Origin: DUZB01 sp964407525
Lineage (GTDB): Bacteria > Desulfobacterota > DSM-4660 > Desulfatiglandales > Desulfatiglandaceae
Direction: 5' to 3'
DNA length: 10,623 nucleotides
Assembly (NCBI GenBank): GCA_964407525.1
Contig: CAYOWC010000166.1
Coordinates: forward strand, 1 to 10,623
Shown: piece by piece, positions 1 through 5,630 of the stretch
Layout of the letters: every line of letters starts with the position of its first letter
Numbering within the stretch: the first letter of the stretch is position 1
The notes under the pieces: model-generated
Seen by the model: only the letters and a program-made list of their open reading frames with translations
What the model was told of the DNA's origin: nothing
Database searches by the model: none
Position numbers and translations under genes: made by a program

Positions 1-86
1 ATGGGTTCAAAACCTGGCAATATGACTTACTTACTTATCCATGTGTGTGATCAGACCTTTGAAGTTATATCGGATTCTTTGGGTTG

Positions 87-153
87 GGGGTCAAGTCTGC
101 CTTTGACTCTTGCTGCCAATCTTCAGAAACAATAAGAGTCAACGGCAGACCCC
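87..153. repeat. Imperfect inverted repeat, REP-like palindrome
   Basis: The left arm (87-111) and right arm (134-153) are complementary: each starts GGGGTC at its outer edge and ends TTGACTCTT at its inner edge. The left arm carries five extra bases (AAGTC) after GGGGTC. The 22-nt loop has no clear feature. The form resembles dispersed palindromes found beside IS200/REP-associated transposases, but that link is from memory. The right arm overlaps the 3' end of the fragment ORF at 139-318. Confidence 0.6.
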
Positions 154-318
154 TTCACTTTCATGAAGTCCAGCATCATGTGTCCACAGTCCATCAGTGG
201 CGACCACAAGATGTGGGGGCCTACAATCATGGCCGCTAAGACGACTTGAGTTATGCATGGCCTGGATCACGTCCCGTAAAACATGAAAACAGCTTTCAAA
301 TTTTTTTATGGAGGCCAT
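139..318 (-). pseudogene. Truncated N-terminal fragment, possibly of a GAF-type sensor protein
   Basis: A 59-codon reading frame starts at the ATG at 316-318 and ends in the palindrome at 139-141. Its first 27 residues look like a genuine protein start, with MASIKKFESCFHVLRDVIQ followed by AMHNSSRL, and remind me of the leader helix of cytosolic GAF-domain sensors that sit with response regulators in Desulfobacteraceae. The GAF fold itself is absent. After residue 27 the sequence becomes Cys/His/Gly-rich and does not look coding. A neighbouring minus-strand frame, open from about 263 to a stop at 123-125, contains LWSPLMDCGHMMLDFM and may belong to another broken gene or to a frameshift. It lies 38 nt downstream of the cyclic-nucleotide-binding gene, in the same direction, as the last member of a decayed signalling cluster. 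The family assignment is a memory-based guess; the truncation is firmer. Confidence 0.35.
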
Positions 319-355
319 GGAATGCCAACCTTTCCAAGGGGTTCAATGTTTCGGC

Positions 356-814
356 CTAGCGGTCATAACCACCTGAAAATTGTACGTTCTTTATCTGTAG
401 TCTTGTGATGAGTATCTTTGTGATCCGCTTCATGACGATATAGCCCATTTCAAAATCTTCAGAAAAAAGCGCGTTCAAATCCGAGGCCGCCCATTTGAAA
501 AGTTCTAGATCCGTGATGGCTTTCGTTGTTCCAATGTATTTTTTGGGTTCCACATCCACCATGGAGGAAATGCCGAAAGTCATGCCGGGGGTAAGTTCCG
601 TGACAACGACGTGCTGTGTAGGGGATTTTTCAAATTCAAGGCTGACTCTCCCCTTAATAACAGCCCATAGGTTATTGGAGTAATCATCTTGTTTGAATAC
701 ATACTCCCCGGCTTTCACTTTGACGATAGACGTTATTCTTGAAATTTTCTCCAGCATTGGATCGCTGAGATAATTCAGCATAATAACCATTTTCAATTCA
801 TTTATGCCGTACAT
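356..814 (-). CDS. Small cyclic-nucleotide-binding-domain (CRP-like) protein without DNA-binding domain
   Basis: This 152-residue protein is a single cNMP-binding (CAP effector) beta-roll. The roll runs from about residue 15 to 115, with the typical VKAGEYVFKQDD...LWAVIKGRVSLEF progression and a TPGMTFGISSMVD segment at the phosphate-binding cassette. A C-terminal helix (about 115-143) resembles the CRP C-helix used for dimerisation. No helix-turn-helix follows, so it is unlikely to be a transcription factor alone. The canonical cassette Glu and Arg (FGE...RxA) are not visible: the region reads FGISSMVDVEPKKYIGTTKA, so ligand binding may differ or be lost. The start chosen is the ATG at 812-814, behind AAGGAGG with a 4-nt spacer. 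An in-frame ATG at 874 would add 20 residues but would overlap the preceding gene. It follows the response-regulator remnant after 44 nt and is probably co-transcribed. Its ligand and partner are unknown. Confidence 0.8.
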   Translation of the reverse strand: MYGINELKMVIMLNYLSDPMLEKISRITSIVKVKAGEYVFKQDDYSNNLWAVIKGRVSLEFEKSPTQHVVVTELTPGMTFGISSMVDVEPKKYIGTTKAITDLELFKWAASDLNALFSEDFEMGYIVMKRITKILITRLQIKNVQFSGGYDR

Positions 815-818
815 GTTG

Positions 819-825
819 CCTCCTT
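819..825 (-). promoter_or_regulatory. Ribosome binding site deciding the start at 814
   Basis: AAGGAGG on the minus strand lies four bases before the ATG at 814. It is a near-perfect Shine-Dalgarno sequence. It argues against the longer reading from 874, whose extra 20 residues would be translated across this site. Confidence 0.75.
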
Positions 826-858
826 CCCTAGAGAACAGGAGAAATATACCGGTATGAA

Positions 859-1149
859 TTACCATGCCTCCCACTCCAGACGTTTATAAATGAACATCAA
901 TTGTTTCTCGGTCAGCTCTCCCACTTTTTCATTGTTCCATTTCAGATCACCCGATGCAATCGCCGCTTTTGCCTCCATTGAACGGTCATAGTTGTTCAGT
1001 GTCATGGTGCCATTTTTTTCCACCAGATCAAGCCAGAAACCCCAATCTTCGGCTGTACGGTTTAATGCCTGGATGACCGCTCGCTTCTGATTTAGTTTTT
1101 CTTCCGTTTCCCCGGTTGTCCGGCTAGAGGGTTCAGCCGCAACGGCCAC
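859..1149 (-). CDS. Open C-terminal domain of a broken response regulator; possible stand-alone small protein
   Basis: A 96-codon frame is open from a GTG at 1147-1149. About residues 20-96 form a compact, largely helical domain (ALNRTAEDWGFWLDLV, then MEAKAAIASGDLKW, then GELTEKQLMFIYKRLEWEAW). I recognise this layout from C-terminal domains of receiver proteins in Desulfobacteraceae, where it resembles LigA/Os1348-type helical domains; its function is not known to me. The first 20 residues look like an interdomain linker. An AAGGA eight bases upstream of the GTG could allow reinitiation, but the frame continues upstream into receiver-domain sequence and is cut only by one TAG (1189-1191), so this is most simply the 3' part of a pseudogene. 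It lacks stops over its whole length, which could mean recent inactivation or retained function. Confidence 0.45.
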   Translation of the reverse strand: MAVAAEPSSRTTGETEEKLNQKRAVIQALNRTAEDWGFWLDLVEKNGTMTLNNYDRSMEAKAAIASGDLKWNNEKVGELTEKQLMFIYKRLEWEAW

Positions 1150-1477
1150 ATGGGTTTCCTTCAGCGCACTGTCAATACTCGCCTTGATCTACTCTTCAGT
1201 AAATGGTTTAGGCAAGAAATCACGGACCCCTAATTTCATGGCCTCTACCGCAGTGGAAGCAGTGCCGTAATGCGACTTTCACGATGTCACATTTGGCAGC
1301 CCGGCTATCTTTCAGAAGCAAGATAACTTAAAAGAAGCTCAACATGGATGTAAGACCCGTGGCTTTCCGTCTTCATCTTACGATGAATTTGGCTTTGTAT
1401 AGAGAAGTCTGGGCTCCCAACAGGTCAGGCTACACCTATAGGGAGTTAGGCATGCACAATTTGATATGTTTTTCCAT
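859..1477 (-). pseudogene. Decayed response regulator (receiver plus C-terminal helical domain)
   Basis: The ATG at 1475-1477 sits behind GGGAGG and begins MEKHIKL, a plausible receiver-protein start, but the frame stops after 13 codons. The middle (about 1273-1440) carries stops in all frames and no clear receiver core; the acidic pocket and phosphoacceptor Asp cannot be found. From 1272 down to 1192 the frame reads HYGTASTAVEAMKLGVRDF followed by LPKPFTEE. This is the unmistakable end of a CheY-like domain, with the conserved Lys-Pro (LPKPF). A TAG at 1189-1191 then replaces what is probably a Glu codon, and the frame continues through a linker into the domain at 859-1149. The distance from start to the GTAS motif (about 68 codons) is shorter than the roughly 80 expected, so an internal deletion is likely as well. 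What is seen: motif, stop and shared frame. What is inferred: original function as a two-component output or adaptor protein. Confidence 0.75.
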
Positions 1478-1529
1478 AAGACGACCTCCCGAATAGAGGT
1501 TCGATGGTTGATGGGGATACTTTCAACTC

Positions 1530-1558
1530 ATGAAATGACAAAAGATGTTTTATGTCAA
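1530..1558 (-). promoter_or_regulatory. Candidate sigma-70-type promoter for the signalling remnant cluster
   Basis: On the minus strand a perfect TTGACA (1553-1558) is followed, after 17 bases, by TTTCAT (1530-1535), a poor -10 match. It lies 53 bases upstream of the pseudogene ATG at 1477. Only the -35 is convincing. Confidence 0.3.
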
Positions 1559-1859
1559 GGAAAATCGGCTTTTAAGGAAATTCATTGCAGTCAAAATTTT
1601 GCTTTGAGAAAAAGAAACAATATGGTCAGAATTTCTTGATATTTGGGAGCACCGGGGATTCCCGAATTCGTACATTCTTAGGTTTGAATGGCCTTCATTA
1701 TTGCAAGGTTACAAAATCAAAGGTTGCAAAGTCAAGAAGTGAAGGATACCCAAATAAACCATGATTGTCACCGATCTCAACGTCATTCGGACGTTTGCAG
1801 GATCAAAAGATAGCTTTTAAACGTAAGATCGCAGGGCGGTATAGACATGACTCCAATTC
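1559..1859. other. Non-coding gap between flavoprotein gene and signalling remnants
   Basis: No reading frame of note is present. Just after the flavoprotein stop the minus strand has a weak nested dyad (about 1790-1823: ACGTTT-AAAAG ... CTTTT ... AAACGT) that could act as a poor terminator; it has no clear T-tract. Near 1704-1740 two short imperfect direct repeats occur (TTGCAACC / TTGTAACC). I see no convincing RNA gene or operator. Confidence 0.4.
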
Positions 1860-3617
1860 TTATGCCGGCCAGCTGTCGAAAGGTTGTTTTTCGAGCTCCA
1901 TTTCATTGTCATCGCCCTTGTAAATATTGATCCAGGCGTTCCAGTTTCGGGTGTCCGGGTCAGGGTAATCCAGCCTGTAGTGGCTGCAGCGGCTTTCTTT
2001 GCGCATAAGGGAAGCCCGCAGTTTCATCTCGGCATTCAGAATCATGTTCGAGGTTTCATGGGCGAGCCTGAGCTCATGCATGTCGGCGGCCTTCAGCATG
2101 GGCTGGTGATGATCCCGCAGTTCTTCAATGTATGCGAGCGCGGCAGTCAGGATTCTCTCTTTCTTTATGTAGAGAACAAAATTTGGAATTATGATGCCCT
2201 GAAGGGTTTGCGTTACCCACGCGGGGCTGTACCCCCGTTCTCTTTTCAAGGGCGCCAGTATCTCTTCCTGAATTTTCTTTTGTTTCTTTTTGGTAATCGC
2301 GGGCATTTTTATGCCCTTTGCATAAAAAGCTGCAGCCTCGGCGGCAATGCCTCCCTGTACGGCGGATCCCGCCAGCGATGAACCCACCTGGGTATAAATG
2401 GCGCCTGCCATATGAGACCCCAGAGCATCGCCGGCGGCGTAGAGTCCGGGGATGTTGGATGCGCCATGGGCGTTTATGGGAACAAGACCTTCCGCCTTAT
2501 GGATCGACATGCCGGCGGATGCCCCACCCGATGGAATACCGCCCATGCCGGGCGGCCCATGGCTGTCTCCCCGGGGAGGTGGTCCACCAGAACCTTTCCC
2601 ATGCCTTCCACCCATGGGAGGAGGGCCTTGGCGTTCAAAACCCGCTGGCCTATAAGGCCCCCCGGCAACCTTTTCCCCGAAGGGAGGTCGTATGGAGGAT
2701 CCTTTTTGTTGAAGGCCTTTCATGTACACCCTGTAATTCAGGTCAACCCCCAGATCATGATGTACATCGATTCCAGTGATACCGGGCGGATTTTGAAGCA
2801 TGCCGCCCCATTGGCCGAAGACGTCGGCCGGATTTTTCAGGTTGGCCGGATGGCCGTCGTTCCACTCCTTGCCGGTTACTTTGGCCCCTATGTTGTAGGC
2901 CATCATGGTGCCGTCATGGGTCAAGTCGCAGATGGGGAATCCATTCGGTTTAAATCCCCCCGCCCCGGTACAGAGAATGACACTCTTTGCTCTGAAAAAA
3001 TGAATTTTTGCCCCATCCAGGCTGAAACCCGCGGCCCCGGCGATCTTGCCGTTTTCCTTGATCAGATGGGTCAACATGAGCCTTTCCATGACGGGGATTT
3101 TCCGTTTGGCAATGGGTTTGCTGAAAGCATTGAAATAAAGGGGAGAATCGAAAAATCCCCACGCCTTCAATTCATTGACCCTTGCCAGTGAATGCACTGC
3201 CATCTGTCGTGTGAAAACAGGATTGTTTGTTCCCAGGGCCGAGTGGGAGACCGATTCAACAAACTGATCAAGACTCATCTTGGCGGATGCCGGATCATAG
3301 GCGAAAATCCCCCGAGCAAAGGGGGTCATCCCCGATGCACCGAGCCTGCCCTTGGACACCATCAGAACCCGCGCACCGGCATCATGGGCCTTGACCGCGG
3401 CGAAAAGGCCCGCAATACCGCTTCCCACAACCAGCACATCGGCTTCGTTTTCCCCATGGGCTATTTTATCCGTATCAATCTCAGGGACATTGGCACTGCA
3501 CTCTCCGATCCCTGGAGAAATCCCCATGGCTGCCATTGCCGCAAGCCCGGCGGCGCCTCCGGCCATTGCCATGAACCTGCGGCGGGACATGTCTTTTGGA
3601 TTTTCAAATGTCGTCAT
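1860..3617 (-). CDS. Tat-exported FAD-dependent oxidoreductase, fumarate reductase / APS reductase alpha-like
   Basis: A 585-residue flavoprotein. Residues 1-43 form a twin-arginine signal peptide (SRRRFM at 11-16, then an Ala/Gly/Met-rich core). The dinucleotide-binding fold follows at 60-90 (VLVVGSGIAGLFAA, GxGxxG). LCTGAGG at 215-221 and IPGLYAAGDALGSHMAGAIY at 389-408 are the later FAD-contacting segments of the succinate dehydrogenase/fumarate reductase flavoprotein family. The C-terminal helical domain (about 440-585) ends with ESRCSHYRLDYPDPD and NWNAWI, as in SdhA/AprA proteins. The donor and substrate are unclear; I cannot place the catalytic Arg/His set of fumarate reductase. A Gly/Pro/Met-rich insertion (about 328-366) interrupts the capping-domain region and looks disordered. 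The start is supported by AGGAGG at 3623-3628. It is translated 16 nt after the ferredoxin gene, so the two probably form one periplasmic complex. Possible roles are a fumarate-like terminal reductase or another periplasmic dehydrogenase. Confidence 0.85.
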   Translation of the reverse strand: MTTFENPKDMSRRRFMAMAGGAAGLAAMAAMGISPGIGECSANVPEIDTDKIAHGENEADVLVVGSGIAGLFAAVKAHDAGARVLMVSKGRLGASGMTPFARGIFAYDPASAKMSLDQFVESVSHSALGTNNPVFTRQMAVHSLARVNELKAWGFFDSPLYFNAFSKPIAKRKIPVMERLMLTHLIKENGKIAGAAGFSLDGAKIHFFRAKSVILCTGAGGFKPNGFPICDLTHDGTMMAYNIGAKVTGKEWNDGHPANLKNPADVFGQWGGMLQNPPGITGIDVHHDLGVDLNYRVYMKGLQQKGSSIRPPFGEKVAGGPYRPAGFERQGPPPMGGRHGKGSGGPPPRGDSHGPPGMGGIPSGGASAGMSIHKAEGLVPINAHGASNIPGLYAAGDALGSHMAGAIYTQVGSSLAGSAVQGGIAAEAAAFYAKGIKMPAITKKKQKKIQEEILAPLKRERGYSPAWVTQTLQGIIIPNFVLYIKKERILTAALAYIEELRDHHQPMLKAADMHELRLAHETSNMILNAEMKLRASLMRKESRCSHYRLDYPDPDTRNWNAWINIYKGDDNEMELEKQPFDSWPA

Positions 3618-3633
3618 TTATACCTCCTGAGGT

Positions 3634-3849
3634 TTATCCCCATGAAACCACAACCGGAATAGACTTTTCCGGTGAAATGGTGATGGCATCAACAGGACAA
3701 TACATGCTGCATAAATGACATATCTGGCAATCCGCCGGATATTTGATGAACGCTTTATTCGTCTCTGGGTCCTGGCGGATAACATCCGTCGGACAGGTTT
3801 TGACGCATGTCCCGCAACCGATGCACCCTTTAATCCGTTCGATAGTCAT
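3634..3849 (-). CDS. 2x[4Fe-4S] ferredoxin, electron-transfer subunit of the flavoprotein
   Basis: A 71-residue protein with two cluster motifs. Cys 9, 12, 15 and 19 (CIGCGTCVKTCP) and Cys 41, 44, 47 and 51 (CQICHLCSMYCP) are both CxxCxxCxxxCP, so two [4Fe-4S] clusters are expected. The short spacing and the tail after the second cluster resemble the ferredoxin core of the APS reductase beta subunit, though it is shorter. No signal peptide is present. Since the next gene, 16 nt downstream, encodes a Tat-exported flavoprotein, the ferredoxin may be carried across the membrane as a folded passenger with it. An AGGAAACC stretch precedes the ATG at 3849. It lies between the hairpin at 3904-3925 and the flavoprotein, and is the first gene of this two-gene unit. 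Confidence 0.85.
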   Translation of the reverse strand: MTIERIKGCIGCGTCVKTCPTDVIRQDPETNKAFIKYPADCQICHLCSMYCPVDAITISPEKSIPVVVSWG

Positions 3850-3903
3850 GGTTTCCTATTTTCCCCGGTTTGTTTCCACGATTATTTCTTTTGGAGAATT
3901 AAC

Positions 3904-3925
3904 GCCCCGCCGCTTGCGGCGGGGC
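3904..3925 (-). terminator. Strong GC hairpin downstream of the DUF1566 gene
   Basis: GCCCCGCCGC and GCGGCGGGGC are perfectly complementary over 10 bp, with only TT between them, so the real loop is about four bases. The stop codon of the 3943-5514 gene lies 18 bases before it. The sequence following it on the minus strand (GTTAATTCTCC) is only modestly T-rich. The TTTT on the other side (3926-3932, read on minus) makes the element nearly symmetrical. It separates the secreted-protein block from the redox pair. Confidence 0.65.
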
Positions 3926-3942
3926 TCAAAAGAGACTAAGGA

Positions 3943-5514
3943 TTAATTGTCCGCATCCCGCACCAGGCGGACGTAATTATAGTACCGTTCACCGCCTTCT
4001 CCCAGAGGTCCGTCTTCGGCCTTTGTGTCAAATCGGACGCCGCCGGCCCCATGCATGTCATTTCCATCACCGTCAACCGCCGTTCCAAAGGCCACGTACC
4101 AGGCATAATAATATTCTGGGCTCTCCGTACCGAAATAGGCGCTCGTGCTGCTCCAGAAATACCCGTAATCGGTACTGTAGTTTGTGGTACCGGACGGAAG
4201 CGCGGTGATTTGGAAAAAATCCGTATCGATGGCGGGGCCCAGGTTCGCTTCGTCGCTCGCACTGGGGGAATGGGTGTAATCGACGATGCTCTGGAGTTCC
4301 TTTATATTGGGAAGACGCCAGTCATCATGTCCGGCCAACGTAGAGTTCGCGGCGTAAGCCAGGGCGTTTTCCCAGTCCAGGCCGCTGCCGCTGTCTACTT
4401 GCTGCCACATGAGCCCCGTCGCATTGTTGGTTATCGTCCCGTCGTTATTGTTTACGAATATATTGACACCATATGTGTTTCCGCGAACCGCACGCACATA
4501 ATTTCCCATGGGTCCGGAGACGTTGACCGGATAAGCCTTGATATGTCCCGTACCATGATTCACGCCGAAAGCCGCTTCCGACCCGCCCTCTACGGTTGTG
4601 CCCACGTAATAGTCGGCCCAATATTGTTCATCTTTGCTGACGCTTGTTCCGGCCAGATCGAAATAGGTTGTATTCAAATAAGGCCAGCCCTGTGAAAAGT
4701 CACTAATGGAAAACAATTCCTTCAAGGTGGGTATGCGCCAGTCGTCATAGCCCGCCAGTTCCAGGGATTCGCAATAGTCAACCGCCTCTTGCCAGCTTAA
4801 CCCTGTATTAGCAGGTGTCTGCTGCCACATAAGCCCCGTGGCATTATCGGTGATGGTGCCGTCGCCATTGTCGGTGTAGCTCATTTGGTTGCCGTCATAC
4901 TGGGCATCTTGGCCGGCAAAGGCTTCCCCTGATTCAGGGCAGGTGATTTCGTCTCCGTTGTCATCATAACAGGCGGTCTGGCCAGTATCTACCATGGGAA
5001 AGGATCCGGTTTCCCCCGCTTCTACCACTTCGAAGGCCACCCGGTCGTAAGAAAAAGACCCATCCAAAACACCGTTCACCGTCGTGTCCACGGCGAAATA
5101 GAAGGCATAGCTGCCGACCGGAAGCCCCGATATCCGCATCACTTCCAGGGAATCCGTCAGGTTAAAAAGGGGGCCCTGATAAGTGGGTGCGAGGTCTTCC
5201 ATGCCCTCCCCACAAAAATGCCACCCATCGGGAGGCCCGTAATAATACCATCCCATGGGTGTTTCCGTAACAATCCACCAGTCTGCCTGTTCTCCTACCT
5301 GCTCTCCTGCATCCATTTGAATGGTCGCTGTGAGGGTGCTGGTGGTTGTGAGGGTGGTCAGAGCATCCATGCCATTCAGTTTCATATCCGGAACCGCTGA
5401 GGCCGCCCACGAATGGCTGTAGAGCAGCCCTAATAGCACCACCGAAAACATTGCGGTCATGACGTTTACAGTTATAAGATAGGGCTTTGATTTTATTCTT
5501 GTCTTTTCCATCAT
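3943..5514 (-). CDS. Secreted protein with shared N-terminal module and two DUF1566 (Lcl C-terminal) domains
   Basis: 523 residues. A long signal peptide covers 1 to about 38 (basic MMEKTRIKSK, hydrophobic MFSVVLLGLL, then SWA-AS). A module shared with two neighbours spans about 42-167 and contains ADWWIVTETPMGWYYY, WHFCGEGMEDLAP and ISGLPVGSYAFYFAVDTTVN; it looks like a beta-sandwich with one conserved Cys. A short Cys-containing linker (182-192) leads to two DUF1566 repeats at about 213-346 and 353-519. Each has the signature DNGDGTITDNATGLMWQQ, a W-E-A-Y/L helix and a DDWRIPTLKEL / DDWRLPNIKEL motif; the protein ends NYVRLVRD. DUF1566 domains occur in exported and surface proteins, in some cases related to collagen-like Lcl adhesins; the ligand is unknown. 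The start is one of two adjacent ATGs (5514, 5511), behind GGAGAT. The closest relative in the window is the protein at 8302-9969. Confidence 0.85.
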   Translation of the reverse strand: MMEKTRIKSKPYLITVNVMTAMFSVVLLGLLYSHSWAASAVPDMKLNGMDALTTLTTTSTLTATIQMDAGEQVGEQADWWIVTETPMGWYYYGPPDGWHFCGEGMEDLAPTYQGPLFNLTDSLEVMRISGLPVGSYAFYFAVDTTVNGVLDGSFSYDRVAFEVVEAGETGSFPMVDTGQTACYDDNGDEITCPESGEAFAGQDAQYDGNQMSYTDNGDGTITDNATGLMWQQTPANTGLSWQEAVDYCESLELAGYDDWRIPTLKELFSISDFSQGWPYLNTTYFDLAGTSVSKDEQYWADYYVGTTVEGGSEAAFGVNHGTGHIKAYPVNVSGPMGNYVRAVRGNTYGVNIFVNNNDGTITNNATGLMWQQVDSGSGLDWENALAYAANSTLAGHDDWRLPNIKELQSIVDYTHSPSASDEANLGPAIDTDFFQITALPSGTTNYSTDYGYFWSSTSAYFGTESPEYYYAWYVAFGTAVDGDGNDMHGAGGVRFDTKAEDGPLGEGGERYYNYVRLVRDADN

Positions 5515-5617
5515 TCAATCCATCTCCGTTTCTTGTTTAAAAAACAATTGTCATTGAGGATTCTGTTTTCATGTTGCCTTATCACCTGTTTATAAATTCC
5601 TTATCAGAGGCTCTTGG
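5515..5617 (-). promoter_or_regulatory. Conserved leader of the 3943-5514 gene
   Basis: This leader aligns over about 100 bases with the one upstream of 8302-9969 (shared blocks CTGATAA, AACAGG, AAGGCAACAT, AAAACAGA, ACAATT, GAGATGGATT). The best-preserved core is 5562-5580 (AAGGCAACATGAAAACAGA on the minus strand), ending 48 nt before the start codon. A related core lies at the same distance before the small secreted gene. Function is unknown: a promoter-proximal activator site or a 5' UTR element would both fit. No sigma-54 or obvious sigma-70 box is evident. Confidence 0.5.
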
Positions 5618-5630
5618 TAAAACGGGCCGT

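Noticed and set aside
1..135. Plus-strand 44-codon frame starting at the first base
   Set aside because: It runs through the left arm of the inverted repeat 87-153, has no visible upstream context and no recognisable motif; it could be chance.
1704..1740. Sigma-54-type promoter near the TTGCAA repeats
   Set aside because: There is no GG-N10-GC arrangement with correct spacing on either strand; the TTGCA pieces are short direct repeats only.
2412..3191. Plus-strand reading frame (259 codons) opposite the flavoprotein
   Set aside because: It is antisense to a clear FAD enzyme. Its openness follows from the Gly/Pro-rich codons of the real gene, and no protein family is recognisable.
5562..5580. 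Leader motif as a cyclic-di-GMP (GEMM) riboswitch or as a leader peptide
   Set aside because: The GEMM tetraloop/receptor arrangement and paired stems are not present. The short ATG frame in this copy (MKTESSMTIVF) is destroyed in the other two copies.
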